NCBI RefSeq assembly: GCF_023824315.1
Contig: NZ_CP098732.1
Location: forward strand, 2,418,001 to 2,482,000
Reading direction: 5' to 3'
Length of the DNA stretch: 64,000 nt
Origin: Acinetobacter tibetensis
GTDB lineage: Bacteria > Pseudomonadota > Gammaproteobacteria > Pseudomonadales > Moraxellaceae
Positions 29,969-40,892 of this stretch are shown here, piece by piece; the stretch's first letter is position 1; each line of letters starts with the position of its first letter. The notes beneath the pieces are model-generated. The model was not told where the DNA came from, ran no database searches, and saw only the letters and a program-made list of their open reading frames with translations. Both the position numbers and the translations under genes were made by a program.

Positions 29969-29974
29969 ATAGTA
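29969..29974 (-). promoter_or_regulatory. Extended -10 promoter of rnpB
   Basis: On the minus strand TGATACTAT gives an extended -10 (TG-n-TACTAT) seven bases upstream of the RNase P RNA 5' end. Any -35 would fall in the 3' end of the ferredoxin gene. Confidence 0.5.
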
Positions 29975-29987
29975 TCAAATCTTAGAC

Positions 29988-30765
<778 letters not shown>

Positions 30766-30995
30766 TTATTGGGATGTATTTTAACAAAATCTTGTTTTTT
30801 TGGTGAAGAAACTGCATAAATTTGAAAAATCTTCACTATTCGTGCAAAAACTATTGGGCTGTTTCATTTAAGTAAAATAGCAGTGTGCCATTTGATGGTG
30901 TATTTGATTTACTTTAAACCTTTTCAATCCGATTTAAGAATTGTCAGTAGGTTCATGTTGGGGCACAATAGTCATAACTTTGGAAGTAATTGATT

Positions 30996-31472
30996 ATGGC
31001 GAAAGCAACTGTAGTTAAAAAACATAATGGCGGTACGATTGCCCAAAATAAACGTGCCCGTCATGATTATTTTATTGAAGAAAAATTTGAAGCAGGACTC
31101 TCCTTACAAGGTTGGGAAGTTAAATCATTACGCGCAGGTCGCATGACCCTGTCAGAGAGCTATATCACCTTTAAAAATGGTGAGGCTTTCCTCTTCGGTG
31201 CACAAATTCAACCGTTACTCAGTGCGTCTACGCATATTGTTGCTGAATCGACCCGTACACGTAAGCTACTACTGAACCGTCGTGAACTGGATAAGTTACT
31301 CGGTGCAGTCAATCAAAAAGGTTATTCATGCGTTCCGCTTGCCGCTTACTGGAAAGGTCCACGCGCGAAGTTGGAAATTGCTTTAGTAAAAGGTAAACAA
31401 CTCCATGACAAACGTGCTACGGAAAAAGATCGTGACTGGCAACGCGATAAAGCACGCATTATGCATAAGTAA
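30996..31472 (+). CDS. smpB: SsrA-binding protein SmpB
   Basis: The 158-residue protein binds tmRNA and delivers it to stalled ribosomes. It has the core features [28 protein letters not shown] and a basic C-terminal tail ending [14 protein letters not shown], which enters the mRNA channel. The ATG at 30996 is preceded by GGAAG; the TTG two codons upstream is less likely. No ssrA gene is visible in this window. It ends at a strong terminator. Confidence 0.97.
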   Translation: MAKATVVKKHNGGTIAQNKRARHDYFIEEKFEAGLSLQGWEVKSLRAGRMTLSESYITFKNGEAFLFGAQIQPLLSASTHIVAESTRTRKLLLNRRELDKLLGAVNQKGYSCVPLAAYWKGPRAKLEIALVKGKQLHDKRATEKDRDWQRDKARIMHK

Positions 31473-31473
31473 T

Positions 31474-31503
31474 AAAAAAACCTCCAATTTGGAGGTTTTT
31501 TTA
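31474..31503 (+). terminator. Terminator after smpB
   Basis: An 11-bp stem (31475-31485 with 31491-31501) carries a T run and starts 3 bases after the stop codon. Confidence 0.9.
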
Positions 31504-31515
31504 TTACTAGAAGTG

Positions 31516-32082
31516 TTAATAATCAGCTTTTAGCTCAACTAAATACTTCCCAAACTTTCGTGCGGTTTCCAAGTCACCTTCTGGTGGGGTAACTTCAACA
31601 CTGGCATTATCTGACTGCGTCATTAACCCCAAGAAGCTCGACATACGGTTAATATCTTGCTGGCTACGTCCAGTTGGCATAAATGGCAAACCCGCCCACA
31701 ACATACCATGCTGCATGGCAAATAAATTAATCTGTTGCAAGACTGCCAATTTATCACCACTTAAGCCACCACCATTGGTAAAACCAGCAGCAAGTTTTCC
31801 TTGCCAAGCACGAGCTAACCAGCGCTTAGAGGAATCTTCCATAAATTGTTTCAGTGCAGAAGTCAGGCTTCCCATATATGTTGGGCAGCCCATAATAATA
31901 ATATCAGCCTGATCTAAAAGCTCCCACTGTACTGCTGCCACAGAAATCAAATGGACTTCTGCACCTGCCTGCTCTGCACCTTGCGCAATATATTGGGCTA
32001 CCTTGGCCGTATGACCATAAGGACTATGATAAACCACACATACATGTACAGGAGCAGAAGAAACGAGATCAGTGACAGACAT
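31516..32082 (-). CDS. Flavodoxin-fold NAD(P)H-type oxidoreductase, paralogue 1
   Basis: The 188-residue protein has an FMN phosphate-binding loop (YHSPYGHTAKVA) and the GCPTYMGSLTS and FTNGGGLSGDK segments of WrbA/NAD(P)H-quinone-reductase-like flavoproteins. It is clearly related to the protein at 58649-59203. The start is the ATG at 32082; a TTG six codons upstream is possible, and neither has a strong ribosome site. It probably reduces quinones or similar acceptors. It stands alone between smpB and pgeF. Confidence 0.82.
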   Translation of the reverse strand: MSVTDLVSSAPVHVCVVYHSPYGHTAKVAQYIAQGAEQAGAEVHLISVAAVQWELLDQADIIIMGCPTYMGSLTSALKQFMEDSSKRWLARAWQGKLAAGFTNGGGLSGDKLAVLQQINLFAMQHGMLWAGLPFMPTGRSQQDINRMSSFLGLMTQSDNASVEVTPPEGDLETARKFGKYLVELKADY

Positions 32083-32189
32083 GGAAACTTTTAAAACCAA
32101 ATAATTAAGTCAAGTTTAACACTTTTCGTTCGTCTGAGGCGAGTGCATAGCACAATGTAAAAATCGTTGCACCAATCACACGGTCATGC

Positions 32190-32930
32190 TTATTTTAAAA
32201 AAACAAAAGTTGCCATTCTTCCAGTTTTAGCATTACGACGATAAGAATAATATTCTTCCGTTTGTCTATAGGTACACTGGTCTCCACCTAAGATCTTGGT
32301 GACACCATGCTGCTGCAAAATATAGCGCGCAATCGCATATAAATCAGCAAAGTATTTCCCCTGCTCTTTCGATGGTTCAAAGGTCGAGGCTAAGGCAGGA
32401 TACTTGCTACAGAAGATTTGTTTGACTTCTGCCCCTACTTCAAAGCAAGGTTGACTAATGGCTGCCCCTAACCATGCCCAAGTAGGAGGATGCTGCATGG
32501 CTGCAATGGTGTTTTCCACAATTCCATTGGCCAGTCCACGCCAGCCTGCATGTAGGTTGGCCACCTCAATCGCTTCAGCATCGCCAAGTACAATAGGTAA
32601 ACAATCCGCCGTCATCATCATTAAGGCATGCTGCTTCTGTTGAGTTACTAAACCATCGCCTTCGAGTGCCTCGAAGTAGATCTGTTCATTCACAGTGTGA
32701 CAAATCGTGCTATGGGTTTGCGTCATCCACGTTATTTTTTCTACGCCAAAAGCAGAGAATTCTTCAAGTAACTGCATTCGGTGTTGTTGTACTCGATGAG
32801 CATTATCCTGAACATGCAATGCCAAATTAAAACCATCAAGTTCAGGTTTATCCGATGCCTGAGTATGCTCATGTTGCACACGCGTTTGCCCGACAAAAAC
32901 ACCTTCTGGAAAGCCTTGAACAAATTGCAT
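32190..32930 (-). CDS. pgeF: Peptidoglycan editing factor PgeF (YfiH family)
   Basis: The 246-residue protein has the metal-site His/Cys segments of the family: MTQTHST, ADCLPIVL and NLHAGWRG. The group, also called multicopper polyphenol oxidase-like, removes mis-incorporated amino acids from peptidoglycan precursors. The ATG at 32930 is preceded by AAGGAA. It lies downstream of rluD on the same strand, the usual rluD-pgeF order. Confidence 0.92.
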   Translation of the reverse strand: MQFVQGFPEGVFVGQTRVQHEHTQASDKPELDGFNLALHVQDNAHRVQQHRMQLLEEFSAFGVEKITWMTQTHSTICHTVNEQIYFEALEGDGLVTQQKQHALMMMTADCLPIVLGDAEAIEVANLHAGWRGLANGIVENTIAAMQHPPTWAWLGAAISQPCFEVGAEVKQIFCSKYPALASTFEPSKEQGKYFADLYAIARYILQQHGVTKILGGDQCTYRQTEEYYSYRRNAKTGRMATFVFLK

Positions 32931-33016
32931 GTTAAATTCCTTATTCAACTTAAATCATCTTTGCGTTATTCCTTTTACCATCAGGAACTTCGCAAAGATC
33001 ACCTCTTCAATTGCTT

Positions 33017-34069
33017 TTAATAAGCTTTATTCTCGCTACGCAATACATCAACCAATGCTGCAAAATCTTCTGACCACGGTGCTTCAAACATCATGTCCTT
33101 ACCCGTACGTGGATGAACTAAACCCAATTGCACAGCATGTAATGCCTGACGTCTAAAGCCACGCAAAGTATCATTTAACAATTCAGATGCCCCAGCAGGA
33201 ACACGTACACGAGGCATATAGACCGGATCGCCGACCAAACCATAACCAATGTAAGCAAAATGCACACGAATTTGGTGCGTACGTCCAGTTTCCAAACGTG
33301 CCTGTACACGGGTGAAATGCTGAAAACGCTCTTTTACATTGTAGTGGGTCACGGCATCTTTCCCACCTGGTAATACGGTCATTTTAACGCGATCAACTGG
33401 ATGGCGTTTAATCGGCTCATCAATGGTACCGCCTGCAATCATGCTGCCATAAACGATCAAATCATAAACACGATAAACCGATTTATCTGCCAGTTGTTTG
33501 CTTAATGCAAACTGAGCTTCCAAAGTTTTCGCAACCACCAACAAGCCGCTCGTGTCTTTATCAATGCGATGTACTAGACCTGCACGTGAGAGTTCAGCCG
33601 ACTTTGGGTAATGATAAAGCAGCGCATTCACCAACGTCCCTGTGCTATTTCCAGCACCAGGATGCACCACCATTCCAACAGGTTTGTTAATCACAATGAT
33701 GTCATCATCTTCGTAAACAATATTGAGTGGAATGTTTTCAGGCTGACTCGTTGTTTGTGCTTCTAGCTCGACATCAAGAGTAAGCTGCTCATATCCTTCA
33801 CATTTGTACTTTGGTTTAACAATGTTACCATTTACCAACAAATGCCCATCCTTCAGCCACTGCTTGAGTTTTTCGCGTGAGAAATCACTCCAAACATTCG
33901 CCGCAACCTGATCAATACGTTGCCCGATATAGCTTTCATCCAATTGAAATTGCAACGATAAACGTGTTGCAGTTGCATCAGAAGTATGGTTATCTGCTTC
34001 GTCTATTTCTTCAAGTAAATTGAAATCAGTTTCTGCAGAATTTGTATTAGTAGATTGTGCTTGGGTCAT
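33017..34069 (-). CDS. rluD: 23S rRNA pseudouridine synthase RluD
   Basis: The 350-residue enzyme makes pseudouridines 1911, 1915 and 1917 in helix 69 of 23S rRNA. An N-terminal S4 RNA-binding domain (RIDQVAANVWSDFSREKLKQ) precedes the catalytic domain with HRIDKDTSGLLVVAK (catalytic Asp). An acidic, low-complexity N-terminal stretch of about 40 residues is extra compared with E. coli. The start is the ATG at 34069; a TTG four codons upstream is possible. It is divergent from bamD with only about 70 bases between, an arrangement common in gammaproteobacteria. Confidence 0.95.
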   Translation of the reverse strand: MTQAQSTNTNSAETDFNLLEEIDEADNHTSDATATRLSLQFQLDESYIGQRIDQVAANVWSDFSREKLKQWLKDGHLLVNGNIVKPKYKCEGYEQLTLDVELEAQTTSQPENIPLNIVYEDDDIIVINKPVGMVVHPGAGNSTGTLVNALLYHYPKSAELSRAGLVHRIDKDTSGLLVVAKTLEAQFALSKQLADKSVYRVYDLIVYGSMIAGGTIDEPIKRHPVDRVKMTVLPGGKDAVTHYNVKERFQHFTRVQARLETGRTHQIRVHFAYIGYGLVGDPVYMPRVRVPAGASELLNDTLRGFRRQALHAVQLGLVHPRTGKDMMFEAPWSEDFAALVDVLRSENKAY

Positions 34070-34140
34070 TTGATCATTCAAACAAAAGTGGTTTAATAGC
34101 GCAATTGTAGCTCATTGCCCGTATTAACAGAGGAATTTTT

Positions 34141-35130
34141 ATGTCGCTACCACGTTATAAAATTACAATGCTCGCTCTTTCTTTAGGCATTGCGTCTGCA
34201 ATGGTGGGCTGTAGCAGTAATCCAAAAAAAGAAGTGGTGGATACAGGCCCACAATTAAGTGAGCAAGTGTATATACAAAAAGCCGAGAAAGCGCTAGATA
34301 ATGGTCAATATACTGATGCAGCCAAGTACCTAGAAGCAATTGATACTTACTACCCAACGGGTGATTATGCACAGCAAGCCCAGCTTGAGTTGTTGTACAC
34401 TAAATTTCAGCAAAAAGATTATGAAGGCACGATCAGCCTTGCAGAGCGTTTTATTCGCTTAAATCCGCAGCATCCAAATGTAGATTATGCTTACTATGTA
34501 CGCGGTGTAGCGAACATGGAACAAAACTATGATGGTTTAATGCGTTATACCTCATTAAAGCAATCACATCGTGATACCAGCTATTTAAAACTCGCTTACC
34601 AAAACTTTGTCGATTTCATTCGCCGCTATCCATCGAGCACTTATGCGGTAGATGCAGCACAACGTATGAAATATATTGGCAATGAGCTGGCAGAAAGTGA
34701 AATGAATATCGCGCGTTTTAACATTAAGCGTAAAGCTTGGTTAGCCGCTGTTGAACGTTCGCAATGGGTAATTGAACATTACCCACAAACACCACAAATT
34801 CCAGAAGCATTAGCAACAGTTGCCTATGGTTACGAACAACTGGGTGATAAAACCACTGCGCAACAATATATCGATGTTCTAAAACTGAACTATCCGAATT
34901 TAGTGAAATCTGATGGTAGCGTGAATTTACGTGCTGTACGTAAAGAAGGCAGTTGGATCAACCGCGCAACTTTAGGGGTCTTTGGTCGTGAAGAACAAAG
35001 TGCTATCGAAACACCGAAAACGACAGCACCAACGGCACAACGCAGCCTAACCAACCGCATGACTTTTGGTTTGCTAGGTCGCCCAGATGTTTCGAGTGAA
35101 GCTCCTGCTTCGAGTACATCTGGCGAATAA
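34141..35130 (+). CDS. bamD: Outer-membrane assembly lipoprotein BamD, with long C-terminal tail
   Basis: The 329-residue lipoprotein has a signal peptide ending at Cys24 (MVGC) and the TPR array of BamD (KAEKALDNGQYTDAAKYLEA onward). It is part of the BAM complex that inserts beta-barrels into the outer membrane. It is about 80 residues longer than E. coli BamD (245). The extra tail carries the motif NR-x-T-x-G-x-x-GR twice, at 274-283 and 305-314, and ends in a Ser/Pro/Ala-rich stretch. A strong terminator follows. Confidence 0.95.
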   Translation: MSLPRYKITMLALSLGIASAMVGCSSNPKKEVVDTGPQLSEQVYIQKAEKALDNGQYTDAAKYLEAIDTYYPTGDYAQQAQLELLYTKFQQKDYEGTISLAERFIRLNPQHPNVDYAYYVRGVANMEQNYDGLMRYTSLKQSHRDTSYLKLAYQNFVDFIRRYPSSTYAVDAAQRMKYIGNELAESEMNIARFNIKRKAWLAAVERSQWVIEHYPQTPQIPEALATVAYGYEQLGDKTTAQQYIDVLKLNYPNLVKSDGSVNLRAVRKEGSWINRATLGVFGREEQSAIETPKTTAPTAQRSLTNRMTFGLLGRPDVSSEAPASSTSGE

Positions 35131-35158
35131 AACTCGCAAGTTTTGATGCAATTTCATG

Positions 35159-35187
35159 AAGGGCAAGTTATCATACTTGCCCTTTTA
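35159..35187 (+). terminator. Terminator after bamD
   Basis: A 10-bp stem (35159-35168 with 35175-35184) is followed by a short T run. Confidence 0.85.
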
Positions 35188-35316
35188 TATTTTGCATTTG
35201 GCTTGATCTGACTGATTAAACCCTATACAAATAAATAGTTTTCTTTTGCAAAAGTTAGATTCAAGCAAATCTCGCTTTGCATTTTCATTTTTGCTAGATG
35301 TATCACGATAACGACT

Positions 35317-37197
35317 ATGGCCATTCCTCAGCACACGATAGATCAAATTCTCGATCGAACTGATATTGTCGATTTAATTGGCCAACGCGTGAAACTTAAA
35401 AAAACGGGACGCACATACTCAGGTTGCTGCCCGTTTCATCAGGAAAAGTCGCCCTCTTTCCATGTCTATCGTGACAAGCAGTATTATCACTGCTTTGGCT
35501 GTCAGGCGAATGGTAATGCCATTCGCTTTCTCATGGACATCGACAATCGAAATTTTGTCGATGTGATGAAAGATCTGTCTAGCCAAGCGGGTATTGAATT
35601 ACCCAAAGACAATCAAGATTCCAAACGTCTCTCCTACAAACGAGAAACTAAACCTGTAGCAGCAGATCCAGTTATTCCCACAAATCCTGTTCAGATTCCA
35701 ACGCCTCACAACCCGCAAATCGATCATGATCCATTTGAAGAATTTGGTAATATCGATGATCCTTTTGCCCCTTTTGAACAATTTCAAGCATTCAATGAAG
35801 CCCCTACACAAGAGGGCAATCTTTATGATTTACTGGAGAATGTCGCGCAGTTCTATGAACGACAACTCCCCCAAAGCCAAAGTGCACAACAGTACTTTAA
35901 ACACCGTGGCTTAGGTGCAGATACCCTTCAATTCTGGCGTTTAGGCTATGCACCTGAAGATTGGCAACATCTGGAAAAAGCCTTCCCTCATGATGTTCAG
36001 GGCTTAAAATTATTGGGTCTAATCCGTACCAGTGACAAAGGACGAGATTTTGACTTACTGCGTGATCGGGTAATTTTCCCGATTCGTGATGCCAAAGGTC
36101 GTGTGGTTGGCTTTGGTGGTCGTGCCCTGAATGACCAAATTAAACCCAAATATATCAACTCGCCAGATTCCGAAGTTTTTCATAAGAACCAGTTGCTATA
36201 CGGACTGTATGAGGGACGCAAACAAAAAGCCCAAGACTGGCTCATGGTTGAAGGCTACATGGATGTCATCGCGCTACAACAAAATGGCATTTATGGTGCA
36301 GTTGCAACGCTAGGAACTGCCAGTAATACAGAGCATTTAAATATTCTGTTCAAACAGAATAATCGTATCACCATTGCCTTTGATGGTGATGCCGCAGGTC
36401 AAAAAGCAGCACGACGGACTTTAGACATTGCCTTACCCTTATTAAATGATGGTCGTGAACTGAAGTTTTTTGTACTCCCCAATGATCATGACCCTGACTC
36501 ACTGATTCGACGCGAAGGTTTAGAAAATTTCCAGCGCTTATTACAGCAAGCCCCATTACTCTCCGACTTTGTATTTGCACATTTAACCCAAAATCAAGAT
36601 ATCAGTAGTCCTGAAGGTAAAAGTTTGGTCATGGCTGAACTGCGTCAACTGACTGAACTGTTGCCAAAAACGGGTTCTTTTCGTTATCTTTTAAATCAAT
36701 CCTTTAAAGAAAAATTAGGGTTTGGCAAACGTTGGACACCACAACTCAGTAATGATGCGTCTTTATCTTTTAACATTCGCACCAAAGATGAAGACTTTGC
36801 CATCGCTATCCTGATGAATCATCCATTTTTATATATTCATTTTGAAACTTTACGTGCCTTTGTTCCAAGTCAGGAACTACTCTCACATGTCCTTAATATT
36901 CTCAATCGAATTTTTGATAACTTGCCTGATGACCAAGAGCTAGCAACCTATTACGTATTGGGTGCTTGCAGCGCTTACAGTTTAGAAATTGCTGATATTA
37001 TGCGACGTACCAATATTGAAGTGCTGACCCATGCACCAGAAATGGCGGATAAACTGGCGACTGAATACGCCTTAGGCTTACAAGAAAAATATTTACGTCA
37101 GAAATTAAAAGACCCGAATTCATTACTTGAGTCACGTAATTTACGTCAACAATTGAACGAACTGACCAAGAAAATTGGACTACGCCTGTTATCTTAA
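35317..37197 (+). CDS. dnaG: DNA primase
   Basis: The 626-residue protein makes the RNA primers for replication. The zinc site is Cys38-x2-His41-x17-Cys59-x2-Cys62; the TOPRIM catalytic core follows (VEGYMDVIAL, then AFDGDAAGQKAA), and a C-terminal DnaB-binding domain is present. Between the zinc domain and the polymerase core, at about residues 105-170, lies a Pro/Asp/Phe/Gln-rich linker that is longer than in E. coli DnaG. The gene is not next to rpsU or rpoD here, unlike the E. coli operon. Confidence 0.96.
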   Translation: MAIPQHTIDQILDRTDIVDLIGQRVKLKKTGRTYSGCCPFHQEKSPSFHVYRDKQYYHCFGCQANGNAIRFLMDIDNRNFVDVMKDLSSQAGIELPKDNQDSKRLSYKRETKPVAADPVIPTNPVQIPTPHNPQIDHDPFEEFGNIDDPFAPFEQFQAFNEAPTQEGNLYDLLENVAQFYERQLPQSQSAQQYFKHRGLGADTLQFWRLGYAPEDWQHLEKAFPHDVQGLKLLGLIRTSDKGRDFDLLRDRVIFPIRDAKGRVVGFGGRALNDQIKPKYINSPDSEVFHKNQLLYGLYEGRKQKAQDWLMVEGYMDVIALQQNGIYGAVATLGTASNTEHLNILFKQNNRITIAFDGDAAGQKAARRTLDIALPLLNDGRELKFFVLPNDHDPDSLIRREGLENFQRLLQQAPLLSDFVFAHLTQNQDISSPEGKSLVMAELRQLTELLPKTGSFRYLLNQSFKEKLGFGKRWTPQLSNDASLSFNIRTKDEDFAIAILMNHPFLYIHFETLRAFVPSQELLSHVLNILNRIFDNLPDDQELATYYVLGACSAYSLEIADIMRRTNIEVLTHAPEMADKLATEYALGLQEKYLRQKLKDPNSLLESRNLRQQLNELTKKIGLRLLS

Positions 37198-37213
37198 ACC
37201 AATGAAATCATAT

Positions 37214-38497
37214 TTATTTTTTAGCTTTACGTCGATGCGCTGCAACATTGGTTAAACTTTGCTGCAACTGTTCAAAATAAGCAGGATCTTCTGCCTTGGC
37301 TGCATCACGTAACACAATAGAGGTTGGGTGTAGCAATTTCTGCGTTAAACGATGGGCAAAATCTTGCATAATTTGTGCAGCATTTTCCCCTTTTTCTAAG
37401 CGAGACAAAGCCAATTGCAATTCTTCTTGTTGTAATTCATGTCCATGTTGGCGATATTGATGAATGGTTTCACCCGCTTCATTGACTCGTTCATGGGTAA
37501 TCAGCTCAATGGCTAATTGATTCACCATCACTTCCGCTTCAACAGCCGCCTGACGACGCTGCGCAAGATTTTCATCAATAACCGACTGTAAATCATCCAC
37601 ACCGTAGAGATAAACACCATCTAAAGATTCGACTTTAGGTTCTATATCACGCGGTACGGCAAGATCAACCAAGAGCATTTGCTGATAACGGCGTTTCTTT
37701 AAGGCACGCTTCACATCTTGATAGGAAATAACCTGATGCAAACTTCCCGTACAGCTTGAAATCACATCTGCACGGTATAAGTTTTCAGCCAACGCTGCAA
37801 AATCAATAATCTCAACATCAACCTGATGGGCAATTTCTTGAGCTAACAATTCGGCACGCTCACGGGTGCGGTTACAAATCAGTACTTTGCCAACCCCCAT
37901 TTCCGCCAAATGTTTTGCAACCAAGCTATTCATTTCACCTGCCGCGACAATCAGCACGGTCATTTTTTCAGGTTGGCTAAAAACTTGTAAGGCTAACTGC
38001 GCAACGGCATACCCCATTGAAACAGCATGACTTCCCACCGCTGTTTCTGAACGAACGCGTTTTGCAGCATAGAAAGCATATTCGAAAATTCGATTTAAAT
38101 TACCTGAAACCGTATGTGCATCTTTGGCTAAAGACAGTGCAGATTTTACCTGCCCTAAAATTTGCGGTTCACCGAGCATTAGAGAGTCTAGCCCGCTAGC
38201 CACCCGCATTAAATGCGTCACCGCTTGCGCATCTTCATAACGATAGACATGATTGACTAATTGCTTAACATCTAAATGATTTGCTTGGGCGAGCCAACTG
38301 AGTACCATATCCGCATTCTCAGATATGGCATAAACCTCGGTGCGGTTACACGTCGACACAACCACCAAATCATTTAATTCAGAGTTGTGACTTTGCTGAG
38401 CAAGCAATACACTAAGCTTTTCAGCATTAAATGCAATTTGCTCACGCAACGCTACTGACGCGGTTTGATGGTTGACCCCCAATGCAAAGAAAGACAT
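37214..38497 (-). CDS. hemA: Glutamyl-tRNA reductase
   Basis: The 427-residue enzyme reduces glutamyl-tRNA to glutamate-1-semialdehyde, the first step of tetrapyrrole synthesis. The catalytic nucleophile is Cys50 in [27 protein letters not shown], the NADPH domain ([16 protein letters not shown]) and a helical dimerisation domain follow. It is convergent with dnaG (16 bases apart) and divergent from the TPR-lolB-ispE cluster, the hemA-lolB-ispE neighbourhood common in gammaproteobacteria. Confidence 0.97.
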   Translation of the reverse strand: MSFFALGVNHQTASVALREQIAFNAEKLSVLLAQQSHNSELNDLVVVSTCNRTEVYAISENADMVLSWLAQANHLDVKQLVNHVYRYEDAQAVTHLMRVASGLDSLMLGEPQILGQVKSALSLAKDAHTVSGNLNRIFEYAFYAAKRVRSETAVGSHAVSMGYAVAQLALQVFSQPEKMTVLIVAAGEMNSLVAKHLAEMGVGKVLICNRTRERAELLAQEIAHQVDVEIIDFAALAENLYRADVISSCTGSLHQVISYQDVKRALKKRRYQQMLLVDLAVPRDIEPKVESLDGVYLYGVDDLQSVIDENLAQRRQAAVEAEVMVNQLAIELITHERVNEAGETIHQYRQHGHELQQEELQLALSRLEKGENAAQIMQDFAHRLTQKLLHPTSIVLRDAAKAEDPAYFEQLQQSLTNVAAHRRKAKK

Positions 38498-38522
38498 ATC
38501 AAATCATCAATTCACTAAATTT

Positions 38523-40289
38523 ATGCTATTGTGCAACATCGGTGTCATAAAAAGCATTACTTGGATCAAGAAAAAATTGCGTCAAACAAACAGCCGTATA
38601 AACGGCACGACGATAAAGCAGTATTCTACCACATTCTTACTGCTTGGTAGCATGGCTTCTGGTACTCATGTAAGAGCATCAGAGGTTGTTTATCATGCAA
38701 ATTCAAATAATAATGCCATAAAACAAAGCATGATTGCCGAATTTGCTTTGGCTTATCACGATATTCCAACCGCTTTGCACAACTACACCGTTCTAGCCAT
38801 TCGCAGCAATTCTACTCTAGTGAAACAACGCGCACTCAATATTGCGTTGGAACAAGATGACTTAAAAGCAGCACTCGATATTGCGACACACTGGGTGGTA
38901 CAAGAACCCGAAGATGTGCCCGCCCTATTTTATTTATCGCATATCGCCTTAAAAGCGCATGAATACGAGCTGGCAGCAGAAACACTCGATAAAATATTAA
39001 TGATTGATCCCAATGCGGATTTAGAGCAAATTTTGGCGGGTATTTCACCTGAATCACAAACTGACCGTGAAGTCTTGCTCAAGACCTTGTCTACCAGTAA
39101 AGAAAAGGACAATCCATCCATTTTGGTGCTGATCGCTGGTTTAGAAGCGCAAAATGGTCAATTTGATCAAGCATTAATTACCATTAACCGTGCCTTACGC
39201 AAGCGCCCGAAAGTCACAGGCTTTATTCTCATGAAAGCCAACTTGTTGACTGTCTTGGGTGACGAACAAGAAACCTTGAAATGGTATGATAAATCTAGCC
39301 GTAAACATCGTGACAATTTAGAAGTTCGACTCGCAGAAGCCAAATATTTAATTAAATTAAATCAATCTGATACTGCGCTTAAAAAGCTCGAAAGCATCTT
39401 AAAGAAGTGGCCTAAGCAAGAAGAAGCACTCTTTTTAGCAGGTCTGACCAGTATTGACTTAAAACAATATGAAGATGCGGAAAAATTTTTGGTCGAACTA
39501 CGCTATTCAGCCCAATATCAAAATGATGCCTACTACTATTTGGCCGTCAATGCTGAACGCAAGCAGCACTTTGAAACAGCCAAAGCCTACTACCGCTTAG
39601 TTGATGGCAACCTCTATCCTGTCTCTAGACGCAGCATGATTAATATTTTTGCACAGCAAAACAAGCTACAAGATGCCTTACGTTTTTTGACCCAGGAACG
39701 GGTCAATTACCCACAACACGCCAGTTTCCTCTATCAGGCACAAGCCGATATTTTAAAACGCATGAACAATATCAAGGCGGCCCGTCGTTTATTGGATGAA
39801 GCCATTAAAAATCTGCCAGATGATCCTGACTTGATTTATGCAGAAGTGTTATTGCTCGATCCCTTTCAAGACCGTGTTAAGTTAGAACAACTCCTCAATC
39901 GCTTATTGGAAATTGAACCGAATAGCCCAACCTATTTAAATGCTTATGCCTATACACTTGCTTTACAAAATCGGCGTTTAGATGATGCACGGCATTATGT
40001 TGAACTCGCATTAGAATACACCCCCGATCAAGCATCTATTTTGGATACGCTAGGCTACATCACCTATCTACAAAATGACTTTGAAACTTCCGCACAAGTG
40101 CTTGGCAGGGCTTACACCTTAAGCAATAGTATTTCAATAGGAGTTCGATATGCTAAAGCATTATATATGCAAGGAAAAATTACTGAATTTAGTACTGTGT
40201 TACAACAATTAAAACAAAAACATCCAAATGATCCTCAATTGGAACAACTGAGTTCGTTACTGTTACCTCAACATATGAAAAAGAGCTAA
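38523..40289 (+). CDS. Tetratricopeptide-repeat protein
   Basis: The frame encodes about 588 residues of almost continuous TPR helices (for example FDQALITINRALRKRPKV and YEDAEKFLVELRY). A hydrophobic segment (TFLLLGSMASGTHVRA) near the N-terminus looks like a signal peptide. The frame is open back to 38472, inside hemA. I use the first ATG outside hemA (38523); an internal TTG near 38577 preceded by GGATCAAG would place the signal closer to the N-terminus and may be the true start. It immediately precedes lolB, so an envelope role is likely. The family has no established function. Confidence 0.82.
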   Translation: MLLCNIGVIKSITWIKKKLRQTNSRINGTTIKQYSTTFLLLGSMASGTHVRASEVVYHANSNNNAIKQSMIAEFALAYHDIPTALHNYTVLAIRSNSTLVKQRALNIALEQDDLKAALDIATHWVVQEPEDVPALFYLSHIALKAHEYELAAETLDKILMIDPNADLEQILAGISPESQTDREVLLKTLSTSKEKDNPSILVLIAGLEAQNGQFDQALITINRALRKRPKVTGFILMKANLLTVLGDEQETLKWYDKSSRKHRDNLEVRLAEAKYLIKLNQSDTALKKLESILKKWPKQEEALFLAGLTSIDLKQYEDAEKFLVELRYSAQYQNDAYYYLAVNAERKQHFETAKAYYRLVDGNLYPVSRRSMINIFAQQNKLQDALRFLTQERVNYPQHASFLYQAQADILKRMNNIKAARRLLDEAIKNLPDDPDLIYAEVLLLDPFQDRVKLEQLLNRLLEIEPNSPTYLNAYAYTLALQNRRLDDARHYVELALEYTPDQASILDTLGYITYLQNDFETSAQVLGRAYTLSNSISIGVRYAKALYMQGKITEFSTVLQQLKQKHPNDPQLEQLSSLLLPQHMKKS

Positions 40290-40298
40290 TTGATTTTG

Positions 40299-40880
40299 AT
40301 GCGTGTATTTTCAAAAGTCGGTCTGACCGTATTCACCAGTAGTGTTTTATTCCTAACCGGTTGTCAGCAATTTACCAAACCGCAAATTCCTGCGGAAAGC
40401 CCAAATGCTGCTGAACAGAATCATTTTAATTTACAAGGTAAAATTGGCGTGCGTACACCGCAGCAATCGGGTAGTGCTTTTTTTACTTGGCAGCAACAAC
40501 AGCAACAATTTGATATCGAACTCAGTGGTATTCTTGGTGTCGGTAAAACTCAAATTACTGGACAGCCCGGTGCTGTAAGCCTCAATAGTGCGAAAACTGG
40601 TTTAATTCAAGCCGCTACGCCAGAAGAACTGCTAGAACAGGCAACAGGTTGGCAAGCGCCCATTACGCATTTAATTGACTGGGTACAGGCTCGACCAGCA
40701 ACACTACAAGCACAAATTAATAAGGATGCAGCGAATCGCCCGCAACAAATTATTGAAGATGGCTGGCAAGTCGACCTTAGTTATAACGATACTGCTCAAC
40801 TACCCAATAAATTAGTTCTGAAACAAGAACTTGAATCTGGTAAAGAAAATCGTATTACAATGCTGATTCAAAACCGTTAA
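40299..40880 (+). CDS. lolB: Outer-membrane lipoprotein LolB
   Basis: The 193-residue lipoprotein has a signal peptide with lipobox LTGC (Cys about 22) and the LolB fold signature (HFNLQGKIGVRTPQQSGS). It receives lipoproteins from LolA and places them in the outer membrane. The ATG at 40299 is chosen over the TTG three codons earlier. It follows the TPR gene by 9 bases and precedes ispE by 12, so the three form one operon. Confidence 0.93.
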   Translation: MRVFSKVGLTVFTSSVLFLTGCQQFTKPQIPAESPNAAEQNHFNLQGKIGVRTPQQSGSAFFTWQQQQQQFDIELSGILGVGKTQITGQPGAVSLNSAKTGLIQAATPEELLEQATGWQAPITHLIDWVQARPATLQAQINKDAANRPQQIIEDGWQVDLSYNDTAQLPNKLVLKQELESGKENRITMLIQNR

Positions 40881-40892
40881 TTCTGGCTGGCT

